In this document: positions 24,977-35,686 of the stretch, piece by piece | Layout: every line of letters starts with the position of its first letter | How positions within the stretch are numbered: the first letter of the stretch is position 1 | Assembly: GCF_001610955.1 (NCBI RefSeq) | Contig: NZ_CP014335.1 | Coordinates: 323,001 to 387,000, forward strand | Source of the DNA: Geobacillus thermoleovorans | GTDB taxonomy: Bacteria > Bacillota > Bacilli > Bacillales > Anoxybacillaceae | Direction of reading: 5' to 3' | DNA: 64,000 nucleotides | Notes under the pieces: generated by a model | Database searches by the model: none | What the model was told of the DNA's origin: nothing | The model's input: the letters and a program-made list of their open reading frames with translations, nothing else | Program-made: the position numbers and the translations under genes

Positions 24977-26336
24977 AGAATACGACATCCGCGGACGAGC
25001 CGGAGAGGAGCTCGATGAGTCGTTCGCGTATTGGCTCGGACGGGCCTTTGCCGACATGATGCAAAAGGAAGGCGAGAAGAGGGCGGTTGTCGGTCATGAC
25101 AATCGTCTATCATCGCCTGGCTTGCATCGGGCGCTCAAAGATGGGCTGCTCGATGGCGGCTGCGATGTCGTCGATATTGGGCTTTCGACGACGCCGATGT
25201 TTTACTACAGCTTATACTACACGAACATTCCATGCGGCATGATCATCACCGCCAGCCATAACCCAGGGGATGAGAACGGATTTAAAATCGCCATGGGAAA
25301 AACGACAATTTATGGCGAGCGCATCCAAGCGTTGCGGCGGGCGATGGAGCGGCTCAGCCAGGAACAGCCGCGGCCTGAAACAGCGCGCGGGCGCGAGGAA
25401 ACGTTGGACCTTGCTCCGGCATATATCAAGATGTTGAAGGAGAAAATCCAACTCGGTCCGCGCAAGCTGAAGGTCGTCGTCGACTGCGGCAACGGCACCC
25501 CATCGATCATTGCGCCACAAGTGCTCAAAGAGTGGGGATGCGATGTCGTCCCGCTTTACTGTGAATCCGATCCAACGTTTCCGAACCATCATCCGGACCC
25601 GGTCGTGCCGGAGAACTTAACGGCCTTGATTGAGATGGTGCGCAAGGAGCAGGCTGATCTTGGCATCGCGTTTGACGGCGACGGTGATCGGATCGGGGTT
25701 GTGGATGAAACGGGTGCGATCCGTTGGGGCGACCAACTGATGGTGCTGTTCTGGCGCGAGATTCTTAAGCGCTATCCGGGAGCCGACGCGCCCGTTGAAG
25801 TGAAATGTTCGCAAGCGCTTGTTGAGGAAATTGAGCGGCTCGGCGGGAAACCGTTCTTCCATCGCACCGGCCATTCGCACGTCAAAGCGACGTTGCGCCG
25901 TCGTCCGGAGATCCCGTTTGCTGGTGAAATGTCTGGCCATTTGTTCTTCAATGATGAGTTTTACGGCTATGACGATGCACTGTACGCCGCTGGGCGCCTG
26001 CTTCGATTACTGTCGCACGATGAGCGCCCGTTGTCCGAGTGGTTTGCCGATGTGCCGCGGTACGCGGCGACGCCGGAGACGCGAGTTGCTTGTCCGGAAG
26101 AGAAAAAACCAGCTGCCATTGCTGCGGTGAAAAACCGGTTCGCTGGCCGCTATCCGGTTGTTGACGTCGATGGCGCCCGCATCCAGTTCCCGGAAGGCTG
26201 GGGGTTGGTGCGGCCGTCGAACACGCAGCCGATTCTCGTCTTACGCGCAGAAGCGAAGACGGAGGAAGCGCTGGCGGAGATTAAGCGGCAACTGGCTGAT
26301 TGTCTCCATGCTCTTGAATTGTGCATCGATTGGTGA
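24927..26336 (+). CDS. Phosphomannomutase/phosphoglucomutase
   Basis: The 469-residue protein starts at the ATG at 24927, eight bases after GGAGGT, overlapping the previous gene by 50 bases. Its alpha-D-phosphohexomutase motifs are complete: HVFKEYDIRGRAGEELDE, the phosphoserine loop MIITASHNPGDENGF (Ser110), the metal loop IAFDGDGDRIGVVDE, the sugar loop FAGEMSGHLFFND and the phosphate loop RPSNTQPILVLRAE. GEMSGH is typical of enzymes acting on mannose and glucose phosphates. It would supply mannose-1-phosphate to the nucleotidyltransferase at the front of the operon. A GC-rich terminator follows. Confidence 0.9.
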   Translation: MNTSTTKPFAWPAHVFKEYDIRGRAGEELDESFAYWLGRAFADMMQKEGEKRAVVGHDNRLSSPGLHRALKDGLLDGGCDVVDIGLSTTPMFYYSLYYTNIPCGMIITASHNPGDENGFKIAMGKTTIYGERIQALRRAMERLSQEQPRPETARGREETLDLAPAYIKMLKEKIQLGPRKLKVVVDCGNGTPSIIAPQVLKEWGCDVVPLYCESDPTFPNHHPDPVVPENLTALIEMVRKEQADLGIAFDGDGDRIGVVDETGAIRWGDQLMVLFWREILKRYPGADAPVEVKCSQALVEEIERLGGKPFFHRTGHSHVKATLRRRPEIPFAGEMSGHLFFNDEFYGYDDALYAAGRLLRLLSHDERPLSEWFADVPRYAATPETRVACPEEKKPAAIAAVKNRFAGRYPVVDVDGARIQFPEGWGLVRPSNTQPILVLRAEAKTEEALAEIKRQLADCLHALELCIDW

Positions 26337-26411
26337 TGTTCATTTCCAAGCTGCCCGAAATGCTTGGGCCTGTTCTTGATGGTGCGCTCTGTTTGGCGCA
26401 AAAACTCTTTT

Positions 26412-26466
26412 CCGGCGCGGCGCCCGCTATCTCGTGCGGACCGCCGGCGCCGGTTTGTTTTTGCTG
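26412..26466 (+). terminator. Terminator of the sugar cassette
   Basis: CCGGCGCGGCG (26412-26422) pairs with CGCCGGCGCCGG (26442-26453), with one bulge, followed by TTTGTTTTTG. Confidence 0.8.
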
Positions 26467-26551
26467 TCGCAGGGGGTTAAAGCTTGATTTCTTGCCAGTT
26501 ATTTGTCCATAATAGATAGGGGTAAAAACGAGTTGTAGGAGAGTTGAAGGC

Positions 26552-28204
26552 GTGGTGATCCGTGAATCGTTGCAATATATTCAAGATGCATACGCGGCAT
26601 TGACGGAGTTGAGCATGCTTATCGTCGATGATCACGGCGCTCCCGTGACGAAAGTATCGAATATGACCGAGCTGGCGGAGCTCGTTTTGTTTGCAGCTGA
26701 AAGGGAAGCGCCATCGTTTTTCTGCCCGCGAGAACTTGTTATTGACGGATGGCAGCGTCCATCGGTCGTACCGGTCGGGCGTTTTGGCATGAAAAGCATC
26801 GTCGCTCCCGTGTTTATCGATGAGAAGGCGGAATATTGGATTTGGGCGGGCGTGTTTATCGAGGAAGAGACGAAATGGCTCATTTGCGAACAGCCGCTGG
26901 CAGCCGGCGGAAAGTGGGTGTCAGCCATCGAACGATCGGTGGCGCTGCCGGCGCGGGCAGTCGAAGCGAAGTTAAAAGATATAGAAAAGATGGCGGTCAT
27001 ATGCGGGGAATTAATCAGCGGCGAGCGCCGCAAGCAGCAATGCTGTGAATACGGAAAACGGCTCGAAGCAGTGGTCACGGACAGCTCCGCCCTAGCGGAC
27101 GTGGATAAGCTGCTTTTTGAGTTGCGGGCGTTCGATGAACGCGTCGATATGGCGTTGTATATCGCCAAGTGTCCGCAAGGATGGATGGTGGCGGCGGCAA
27201 GCGGGGAAAAGGCCGGAAAGCTGCGCGGCAAGATGATCGATGCGTTGTTTCCGCCGCTTTCGTCTTCGAAGCCGCCGCTTCGTTCGGTTTACGTTCAAGA
27301 TGCCGCTTTGGATCCACGCTTTTCCTTTTTTGTCCGCCATGGCATCCGCCCGAAAGCGATGATTGCGTATCCGGCGATGTACGGGAAAACAATGGAAGGA
27401 TGGGTCATGATCGGCAGCGAGGCGGCCTCTTCACTGCCAGCGGCGCTTCGTTCGGTCGGCTCCGCCCTCGTTCAACATTGGCTGCTTCTGGCTAAATGTA
27501 CAGAGGCCGATATGAAAATGGACCGCCATTTGATGCGCCTTTCGATGTTGATGGAAATTGGACGGGCCATGCGTATGGTGCAGAATGAGGAAGAAATCAT
27601 CCGGATGATGGCCGAATTCGCCGCGGAGTTTGCTTACGGGGATTTCGTCTGTGTGGTATGGTCTAGCGATGGCCAAACAGCCGTTGTCCACGAAGGAGCG
27701 ATGGACGTAGAAATGGCCGTTCGTTATCGGGATGATGTCTGCCGTCGCTATGGCTGTCACGGCGAGAAGGCGAAAAGCGAGGTGCCGGCGTTGCTTGATG
27801 TCGAGGGCAAATCGGTGATGGAAGTGCCGTTTTTCGTCGGCGATGGCCGCTATGGCGTTCTCGCCGTTCATATAAAGAAAGGAAGGGAAGCGAAAGAGGC
27901 GGAAGTGTATATGACGGCGCTGGCCGCGATTGGTGCGATGATGATTAGCGGCAAGGCCCACGGTGGGAATGATGGGACGGTCAATATCGACATGCTGTCC
28001 GAGCAGTTGACAGCCCGGGAGATGGATGTATTGGAGCTGCTCATTCAAGGCTGCAGCAACCGCGAAATTTCAGAACGGTTGTTCATTAGCGTCCATACCG
28101 TGAAAAATCATATTACGAACATTTTTCAAAAAATTGGCGTCAATGACCGGTCGCAGTTGATCGCCCTTGTGTATCAACTAAACCACCGCCGGCAGCGCTG
28201 CTAA
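26552..28204 (+). CDS. LuxR-type regulator with PocR/GAF-like sensory region
   Basis: The 550-residue protein ends in a clear LuxR DNA-binding domain (about 485-545): LTAREMDVLELLIQGCSNRE, ISERLFISVHTVKNHITNIF, QKIGVNDRSQLIALV. There is no receiver domain. The N-terminal part (LSMLIVDDHGAPVTKVSN, with scattered Cys) resembles a degenerate PocR-type ligand domain. One or two GAF-like regions follow (FVCVVWSSDGQTAVVHEG, VPFFVGDGRYGVLAVHI). It therefore looks like a one-component sensor; the ligand is unknown. GTG starts at 26552 or 26555 follow AGGAGAGTTGAAGG. It stands between the sugar cassette and the partner-switching genes, each separated by a terminator. Confidence 0.75.
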   Translation: MVIRESLQYIQDAYAALTELSMLIVDDHGAPVTKVSNMTELAELVLFAAEREAPSFFCPRELVIDGWQRPSVVPVGRFGMKSIVAPVFIDEKAEYWIWAGVFIEEETKWLICEQPLAAGGKWVSAIERSVALPARAVEAKLKDIEKMAVICGELISGERRKQQCCEYGKRLEAVVTDSSALADVDKLLFELRAFDERVDMALYIAKCPQGWMVAAASGEKAGKLRGKMIDALFPPLSSSKPPLRSVYVQDAALDPRFSFFVRHGIRPKAMIAYPAMYGKTMEGWVMIGSEAASSLPAALRSVGSALVQHWLLLAKCTEADMKMDRHLMRLSMLMEIGRAMRMVQNEEEIIRMMAEFAAEFAYGDFVCVVWSSDGQTAVVHEGAMDVEMAVRYRDDVCRRYGCHGEKAKSEVPALLDVEGKSVMEVPFFVGDGRYGVLAVHIKKGREAKEAEVYMTALAAIGAMMISGKAHGGNDGTVNIDMLSEQLTAREMDVLELLIQGCSNREISERLFISVHTVKNHITNIFQKIGVNDRSQLIALVYQLNHRRQRC

Positions 28205-28207
28205 GGG

Positions 28208-28250
28208 GACATCATTGGACGATGGGTGCCATGATGTCTTTTTTTTTTTT
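28208..28250 (+). terminator. Terminator after the LuxR-type regulator
   Basis: GACATCAT (28208-28215) pairs with ATGATGTC (28231-28238), followed by twelve T. Confidence 0.9.
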
Positions 28251-28262
28251 GGATGTAGGAAA

Positions 28263-28291
28263 TTGGAATGAACCCCATTTTGTATTATAAT
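28263..28291 (+). promoter_or_regulatory. Sigma-A promoter of the partner-switching operon
   Basis: TTGGAA (28263-28268) and TATAAT (28286-28291) are 17 bases apart. The leader to the first gene is about 150 bases and holds no clear ORF or RNA motif. Confidence 0.7.
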
Positions 28292-28450
28292 GAGTTGTAG
28301 TAAATAAGAACTATTTTTCGATAGATGGAACAATAAAGGAGAAAAATAGCATTCGAATCCGTTTTCCCCAGCGCTGGAACGTGGGATAGTGGAAAAGCTG
28401 CCATGTTGCTTTGGCCGGCGCATAAGCATAACAAGGATAGGGGAATGCCG

Positions 28451-28855
28451 ATGAAGCCCAAGGCCATGATCCGAACGATGGCGATCGTGAAAACGGCGGA
28501 CATTTTAAAAGCGATGGACATTACCGAGGAACTGGCGAAGAGAATGGGGTTTTTGCCGCGCGATTGCCTTTTTCTTCGGCTCGCGACAGAGGAAGCGTGC
28601 ACGAATGCGTATGAATATTGTCAAAAAACGAGAAAACTGCCATTTAGGATATTTTGGAAAATTGATGCGAGACAGTTTATGATCATTGTCAAACAGCGAG
28701 GAGGATGCTTCTCCGTAGCCCAAACTGATGTCGTCAACACTGGGCCGCGCGGCAGGGGGCTGCAGCTGATCACCCATATCGTCGACGATGTATACGTGAA
28801 GCAAGCGGGAAACAACGTCTTGTTTTGCATGTGCAAATGCAAAAAAAAAGAGTGA
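28451..28855 (+). CDS. RsbW-like HATPase anti-sigma factor homologue with altered ATP site
   Basis: The 134-residue protein has the GHKL fold of serine-kinase anti-sigma factors. The N box is intact (Glu48 and Asn52 in LATEEACTNAYEY), and a late glycine motif is present (GPRGRGLQLITHIVDDV). In the G1 box the usual D-x-G-x-G-F reads QRGGCF, so the adenine-binding Asp is Gln82 and the second Gly is Cys86. It may therefore bind ATP poorly or work without phosphorylation. The chosen ATG follows GGGGA by six bases; 28445 is also possible. It is followed after 17 bases by a STAS gene and then a PP2C phosphatase gene. No sigma factor is adjacent. Confidence 0.75.
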   Translation: MKPKAMIRTMAIVKTADILKAMDITEELAKRMGFLPRDCLFLRLATEEACTNAYEYCQKTRKLPFRIFWKIDARQFMIIVKQRGGCFSVAQTDVVNTGPRGRGLQLITHIVDDVYVKQAGNNVLFCMCKCKKKE

Positions 28856-28872
28856 CTATTGGAGGAAACAAG

Positions 28873-29205
28873 ATGGAGACAAAACAAGGGGCAATTTGCA
28901 CGCTGACATGGGCAGAAGATATTACCTTAAACAATGTCGAATCGTTCCGTCAAGCGCTGGAAAAGTTGCTGGACAAACAGGCGGATCAATTGATCGTCAA
29001 CATGGAGGGGGTCAAATACATTAACAGCGCCGGACTCGGGGTCATCGCTGACAGCGTCATGGCGGCGAGAGCCCGACAAAAAGAGTTGGTCATTGCCGGA
29101 GTGGAAGGGTCGCTTGCAGAAATTTTCCATATCGTCAAATTTTCTTCGTTTATCAAACTATTTGCCACAGAGAAGGAAGCCATGGATTATTTCAGTGGAG
29201 AATGA
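28873..29205 (+). CDS. STAS-domain anti-anti-sigma protein (RsbV-like)
   Basis: This 110-residue single STAS domain has the phosphorylatable serine in the conserved site YINSAGLGVIADSVMAARAR. In RsbV/SpoIIAA proteins that serine is phosphorylated by the anti-sigma kinase and dephosphorylated by a PP2C phosphatase. The other strands fit as well (ICTLTWAEDITLNNVESFRQ, ELVIAGVEGSLAEIFHI). TTGGAGGAAACAAG precedes the ATG. It sits between the HATPase and the phosphatase genes, the expected set for a partner switch. Confidence 0.88.
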   Translation: METKQGAICTLTWAEDITLNNVESFRQALEKLLDKQADQLIVNMEGVKYINSAGLGVIADSVMAARARQKELVIAGVEGSLAEIFHIVKFSSFIKLFATEKEAMDYFSGE

Positions 29206-29211
29206 CGTTCT

Positions 29212-30738
29212 ATGGTGGATGGGTTTTGGGAACATGTTCAACGTTATGACCACCTCGCGTGGCGAGAGTTGCTTCTCGGCTTGGAAAAAATGAATGTATT
29301 CGTTGGGCCGGGCGATTATGTGTATTGGCTCGCAGCGCCGGAACAAAGGCGGCTCTTGTTCATTTCGTCATCATGCGAGCAGCTGTACGGCCTGCCTCCG
29401 GACGACTTTTACCGCGATCAAGACATATGGGCAAAAGTGTCCTACCCGGATGACCGCGCCAAGGCGGAAAGAAAATGGTCGCTTCTTTCGGGGGCGGATG
29501 CGGGTGCCCAAACGTATCGCATCATCAATCAGCGGGATGGCTCCGTCCGCTGGGTGCTTGAACGGACGTTTCCTGTGCTTGGCCAATTCGGGGAAGTGAG
29601 GCTCGTCAGCGGAGTTGTCGCTGATCTGACAGAAGCAAAGCGAAACGAGAATGAACGGCAGCTCGCTGAGCAAGTGTACAAAGCGATGGAACAGGCGATG
29701 CTCGTAACCGATGGCCAGTTTGTCGTTCAGTTTGTCAATCCGGCGTTCACAAAAATCACTGGCCATGGTGTAGAGATTGTCGGTCAGCCGCTGCATGCGC
29801 TTTACGCGGGTTATTACGAGGCCTGGCTTTATGAGGTGATTCAAGCGGGAACTGGGGAAAGTGGAGAATGGAGGGGGTGGGTGCGCTGGCGGCGGAAAAA
29901 CGGTTCGGTCTATGTCAGGCAGACGACGGTGCGGGCTGTGCCCGGCCATGATGGAGGAATCGCTTTTTACTTGTTTTTATTTGCCGGTCCAACTTATGAG
30001 AACCCATACATCGCAGCGATGAAAGATGACTTGCGGCTGGCCCGCGAGGTGCAAAAGCGCGTGTTGAGCAAGCCGTTGTCGGCCAAAGGAATCCAGATTG
30101 CCGGAACGTACATCCCATCGCGGGAGCTGGGGGGCGATATGTACGCCTGGTATCCGATCGACAAACAGCGGTACGGCATTTTTTTAATGGATGTGATGGG
30201 TCATGGGGCAGCGGCTTCACTCATTTGCATGTCGGTCCGCTCGCTCTTAAACGGCGTCATCCGCAAAGGGATCGTTCCGCCGGAAGTGTTTCGCGAGTTG
30301 AACCGCCATATGCGCCAGTTGTACCATGAAAACGGGCGGATGACGTATTATTTCACCGCCGTGTATGTTCTTGTGGATGTCAAGGAACGGATGATTGAAT
30401 ATGCATCAGCCGGCCATCCGCCGGGGTTTTTGTTCCAACCGGACGGAACGGTGGCGGAGTTGGACCGCGGCTGCGCGCCGATCGGGTTGCTTCCGCGCCT
30501 TTTTGTCGACAGCGGCCGGTTGCGCTACGAGCCGGGGGCGACGCTTGTGTTGTATTCCGACGGGGCGATTGAAGGGGGGACGGGATCCGTTCGGCAAAAG
30601 ATTGAAGCGTTCCGCGATGCGCTAACGCCGCATATTTTATTGGACGAGCAGGTGCTTTTGGACCATCTGCGCCGCCATTTTGCGCAAAAAGGGCCGCTTC
30701 CGGACGATTTTTCGGCGGTGGTGGCCAAGCTTGGCTAA
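29212..30738 (+). CDS. PAS-PP2C (SpoIIE-type) serine phosphatase, RsbP-like
   Basis: The 508-residue protein starts six bases after the STAS gene. Residues about 30-145 form a PAS domain (LLFISSSCEQLYGLPPDDFY, RIINQRDGSVRWVLERTFPV), and about 155-265 a second PAS (AMLVTDGQFVVQFVNPAFTK). A short linker helix LRLAREVQKRVLSKP follows, then a SpoIIE-type PP2C domain (285-505) with intact metal motifs: LGGDMYAWYPID, FLMDVMGHGAAASL, LVLYSDGAIEGG and PDDFSAVVAKL. RsbP in B. subtilis uses the same layout to pass energy stress to RsbV. Here the target should be the neighbouring STAS protein. The stimulus read by the PAS domains is unknown. Confidence 0.88.
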   Translation: MVDGFWEHVQRYDHLAWRELLLGLEKMNVFVGPGDYVYWLAAPEQRRLLFISSSCEQLYGLPPDDFYRDQDIWAKVSYPDDRAKAERKWSLLSGADAGAQTYRIINQRDGSVRWVLERTFPVLGQFGEVRLVSGVVADLTEAKRNENERQLAEQVYKAMEQAMLVTDGQFVVQFVNPAFTKITGHGVEIVGQPLHALYAGYYEAWLYEVIQAGTGESGEWRGWVRWRRKNGSVYVRQTTVRAVPGHDGGIAFYLFLFAGPTYENPYIAAMKDDLRLAREVQKRVLSKPLSAKGIQIAGTYIPSRELGGDMYAWYPIDKQRYGIFLMDVMGHGAAASLICMSVRSLLNGVIRKGIVPPEVFRELNRHMRQLYHENGRMTYYFTAVYVLVDVKERMIEYASAGHPPGFLFQPDGTVAELDRGCAPIGLLPRLFVDSGRLRYEPGATLVLYSDGAIEGGTGSVRQKIEAFRDALTPHILLDEQVLLDHLRRHFAQKGPLPDDFSAVVAKLG

Positions 30739-31023
30739 ACGAGGGGAAAAGCCGCCTATATCGGATGATCGATCCGCTTCACAAGCTGCTTTTTCTTTAT
30801 GTATGAAACGGCACGGCAGCCAACTGTGTCTCGGTTGCAAAAATGGCCTTTTGGGCTATCTTTTTTACGGATCGTGAAAAGACGCATTCACTCCTGCCGC
30901 CCAATAATGGCGGCAAACACCAAACTATAGTATAGATTCCTTTCCACAATTCAGGTTAAAATAAAGACAATTACGCTGTTGATTGCGAATACAATATAGA
31001 AAAGGCAACAGGAGGGAAGACAT

Positions 31024-31437
31024 ATGGCGGTGACGAATCCGGCTGGATTTTGGAAGCGGCTGTTGGCTAACTTGTTGGATGCGATTGTCGTTGGCATTCC
31101 GATTTCGATCATCGGCTATTTCATCACTGGCAGTTGGGAAACGAACTGGTTTACGTCATTAGCGAACATCCTTTACGCGTTAATCGTTCCGGCTGTTTGG
31201 TACGGATATACGGTCGGCAAGCGGATGCTTGGCATCCGGATTGCGAAAGTCAACGGCGGAAAAGTTGGGGTCGGCACGATGTTTTTGCGCTCGTTCGTTG
31301 GCGGACTCGTATACTTTATCACGTTTGGCATTGGTCTCATTATTAGTGCGATTATGGTAGCTGCAAGAGAAGACAAACGGTCGATTCACGATTTTATCGC
31401 TGGGACGTATGTGACAACGGAAAAACCGACGGTGTAA
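31024..31437 (+). CDS. RDD-family membrane protein
   Basis: The 137-residue protein matches the RDD pattern: the Arg in FWKRLLANLLDAIVVGIP, its first Asp in LLDA, and an acidic position near the end (DKRSIHDFIAGTYV). Three helices are visible (AIVVGIPISIIGYFI, SLANILYALIVPAVWYGY and LVYFITFGIGLIISAIMVAA). Some RDD proteins act as sodium or proton exchangers or handle osmolytes; the function here is open. CAGGAGGGAAGACAT precedes the ATG. The 285 bases upstream hold no supported gene, only a weak hairpin near 30850. Confidence 0.82.
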   Translation: MAVTNPAGFWKRLLANLLDAIVVGIPISIIGYFITGSWETNWFTSLANILYALIVPAVWYGYTVGKRMLGIRIAKVNGGKVGVGTMFLRSFVGGLVYFITFGIGLIISAIMVAAREDKRSIHDFIAGTYVTTEKPTV

Positions 31438-31452
31438 AGCAGAAAACAGCAG

Positions 31453-31486
31453 GGGGTGTCCCAAGAGGGTCGGGACGCCTTTTCTT
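31453..31486 (+). terminator. Terminator of the RDD gene
   Basis: GGGGTGTCCC (31453-31462) pairs with GGGACGCC (31472-31479), with a G-T pair, followed by TTTTCTT. Confidence 0.8.
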
Positions 31487-31548
31487 ATCTTTCGTGACGG
31501 ATCATCAACGATCAAAAGAATGACGCTTTTGAGTGGGGCCTTGTTGTT

Positions 31549-31970
31549 TTTTAGAAGGCCGGTGAAAAAAGGCTGTCGCACGCCAATCAGCGGCATTTCT
31601 CCAAAAAATGAAAGTTGATTTCTCAATGTTTCTCAAATGAAAAAACGACCGGGATCAGCCGCGTTTTTCACTAAATCATCAGCCCTTTAGAGGGCTGGTG
31701 AAAAACGACCGATTTCGCCGAACCCGTTGCTTTCGGCTGAAAGAGAAGCGTTGATTTTACAGGACTTCTCAATTTGAGAAGAGATTCCGTTTTCCGCGGC
31801 TTTTCACTAAATCACCAGCCTTTTAGAAGGCTGGCGATTTAAGAGGGAATATTGCTCTTCAACACTGTTGTTCAAATTGAAAAGTCTTGCGGCGCCACAA
31901 CTTAATTCCTTGCGATTTCTCCCAAACCGAGCGAATCCGTTGTTTTTCACCAGCCTTTTAGACTAGAAAA
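31549..31970. repeat. Tandem array of ~135-bp intergenic repeats with hairpin cores
   Basis: A core of the form CACCAGCC-TTTTAGAA-GGCTGGTGA recurs at about 31551, 31687, 31822 and 31948, that is every 126-137 bases. Each core is a stem of 6-8 pairs with an 8-base loop, flanked by TTTTTCACTAAATCA on the left and GAAAAACGACC or a variant on the right. Between cores lie shorter dyads such as TTCTCAATTTGAGAA. No ORF is supported in this 650-base gap. Similar but single, diverged copies occur near 15995-16160, 37210-37260 and 56090-56200. Confidence 0.7.
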
Positions 31971-32094
31971 TCTTTGCAAATCCACACATTCATGATTATG
32001 GCCAGGAAGGAAAATGAATGATCATTCACGAATCTATTTAAGCGGTGAAGATAAAGAAAAGACGATTGCATAATGGAAAAGGAGGAGAACGACT

Positions 32095-33348
32095 TTGTCT
32101 TTATCCAGTTATATTATCCGCACAATGTTCGTTGTCATTCCTGGCACAGCGGCGATCGGCATGGCCACATGCCTGGTCAACGGCATTCGCGGGGCGGCAT
32201 TTTGGTGGACGCTTGTTGCTACGGTGCTGTTTGGCGCGATGCTCGGCTTCGTTTCGGCAACGCTCAACTATCGACGGTTTGTTGCCCCGATTGCCGTTAT
32301 TAACGAACATTTAGGCAAGATGACAGGCGGAGATTTGACGGTGCGCATACCGCTTGATCGCGTGCAGCAGCTGCGGCCGATTGCGGCGTCGTTAAACGAT
32401 ATGGCAGACGCTTGGCAAAGTGTGATGGGGCAAGTCCAACATCATGCCGAAGAAGTAGCGCAATATTCTCAGCAGCTTGCCGCCGTCGCCGAACAGACGA
32501 CGAAAGCGACAGAGCAAATTGCGACAACGATGGAAACGCTTGCGGCAAGTGCGGAGGAGCAGGCCGATGCTGTCCGCACCACCGCCGCGTCCGTGCATGA
32601 TATTTCCCAAACATTGAGCGACGTCGCTTTCCATACGAAAGAAGTGGCGCACCGCGCCGAGAAAACGTCGGCGAAAGCAGAGGACGGCAAGCAGTCAATC
32701 GGACAAATGTCCGAGCAAATGCAGTTCATTTACGATCATGTGCAAACGCTCGGCCAGGTGGTGAAAGGGCTTGGGGAGCGCTCCAACGAGATTGGACAGA
32801 TTACGGAAGCGATCACCGGCATTGCGTCGCAGACGAATTTGTTGGCGCTCAATGCGGCGATCGAAGCGGCGCGCGCCGGCGAGCAAGGGAAAGGGTTTGC
32901 GGTTGTCGCGGACGAAGTGAGGAAGCTCGCAGAACAATCAGCGCGCTCAGCGCAACAAATTTCCGAGCTGATCGGTTACATTCAAGAAGAAACGAAGCGG
33001 GCAGTTGCGTCTGCCGAACAGGTGATCGCCGAAGTGGCGAAAGGATTGAACGTTGCGGCGGCATGCGGCCAATCATTTGCCCATATCCGCGAGGAGGTCG
33101 GCCAAGTGAGCAAACAAATTGGACAAGTATCGTCCGCCATCGAGCAAATGACGGAGCATGCTCGTCAAGTGAACGACGCACTCCAACAGATGACCAATAT
33201 TGTCGAACAGTCAGCGTCTGGTGCGGCCAACGTATCGGCAGCGACCCAGGAACAAATGGCTTCCGTCGAGGAAATCGCCTCTTCGTCGACATCGCTCGGT
33301 CAGATGGCGGACGAGATGCGGGCAATGCTGAAGAAATTTTCTGTGTGA
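32095..33348 (+). CDS. Methyl-accepting chemotaxis protein without large external sensor
   Basis: The 417-residue protein starts with TTG, eight bases after AAGGAGG. Two membrane helices (about 8-28 and 34-56) have only a few residues between them, so there is no periplasmic-type ligand domain. A HAMP domain follows ([20 protein letters not shown]), then a long coiled-coil signalling domain with the conserved tip [20 protein letters not shown] and [20 protein letters not shown]. Such receptors probably sense the membrane or an internal signal and control CheA. No other chemotaxis genes are near. Confidence 0.9.
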   Translation: MSLSSYIIRTMFVVIPGTAAIGMATCLVNGIRGAAFWWTLVATVLFGAMLGFVSATLNYRRFVAPIAVINEHLGKMTGGDLTVRIPLDRVQQLRPIAASLNDMADAWQSVMGQVQHHAEEVAQYSQQLAAVAEQTTKATEQIATTMETLAASAEEQADAVRTTAASVHDISQTLSDVAFHTKEVAHRAEKTSAKAEDGKQSIGQMSEQMQFIYDHVQTLGQVVKGLGERSNEIGQITEAITGIASQTNLLALNAAIEAARAGEQGKGFAVVADEVRKLAEQSARSAQQISELIGYIQEETKRAVASAEQVIAEVAKGLNVAAACGQSFAHIREEVGQVSKQIGQVSSAIEQMTEHARQVNDALQQMTNIVEQSASGAANVSAATQEQMASVEEIASSSTSLGQMADEMRAMLKKFSV

Positions 33349-33426
33349 GTGAGGAAAAGGACGCTTTCTTCGAGAAAGAGGGGCTTTCAAACGACGTGTG
33401 GGAGTCAACGTTTGGAATAAAATGGT

Positions 33427-33455
33427 TTGCATCTTTGCCAATTGCCTGATAAAAT
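33427..33455 (+). promoter_or_regulatory. Sigma-A promoter upstream of the TPP riboswitch
   Basis: TTGCAT (33427-33432) and TAAAAT (33450-33455) are 17 bases apart, ending about 35 bases before the aptamer. Confidence 0.6.
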
Positions 33456-33490
33456 AAAAAAAGTCAGTCATCATTGTGATACGCTTATCT

Positions 33491-33665
33491 GCTAGGGGAG
33501 TCCGAGAGCCGGGCTGAGAAAAGAACGCGATGAAGTTCTTTGACCCTTTGAACCTGATCTGGGTCATGCCAGCGTAGGGAAGCAGGCAGCGGGAACAGAT
33601 GGACGTGTCTTGTTCATTTGGCCTTTTGCCTTCGATCAGGTTCCGGTGTCGGAACCTGTTTTTAT
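33491..33665 (+). promoter_or_regulatory. TPP (THI-box) riboswitch with terminator, controlling thiC
   Basis: The aptamer (about 33491-33588) shows the conserved THI-box pieces GGGCTGAGA, CCTTTGAACCTGATCTGGGT and ATGCCAGCGTAGGGAAGCA. The expression platform ends in a perfect hairpin, CAGGTTCC (33637-33644) with GGAACCTG (33651-33658), followed by seven T. By analogy with other THI boxes, thiamine pyrophosphate should favour the terminator and shut off thiC, 104 bases downstream. Confidence 0.95.
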
Positions 33666-33753
33666 TTTGAATCGGCCGCCATCGCCTATTCTCGTGTTTG
33701 CCCCGCTTCAGACGGTGTGGCTTCAGATCTGATCTTTCATCATTTTATGTTGA

Positions 33754-35457
<1,704 letters not shown>

Positions 35458-35686
35458 CAAGAAGCGGGCTGCGATGCTCGGCATGGTGGAGAGGATATGG
35501 AAGTTCGATCAACGGAAAAAGCATGAGCTGGAAAACGCTCGGTGCTGATCGAAGCAGCGGAGGGGGGCGAACGTTCATCGTCTTTGGCGAGGAGACCCCC
35601 ACTTCAACGACCAAAGGGAGTAAGTGGGGGAGGAATCGCTTTTTTTGTGTTTTTGTATCACTTTTAGTGAAAGAGAGGTGAGACAA

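Noticed and set aside
31490-31980. CRISPR array
   Set aside because: The repeats are about 135 bp units with hairpin cores and no regular short repeat/spacer pattern, and no cas genes are near.
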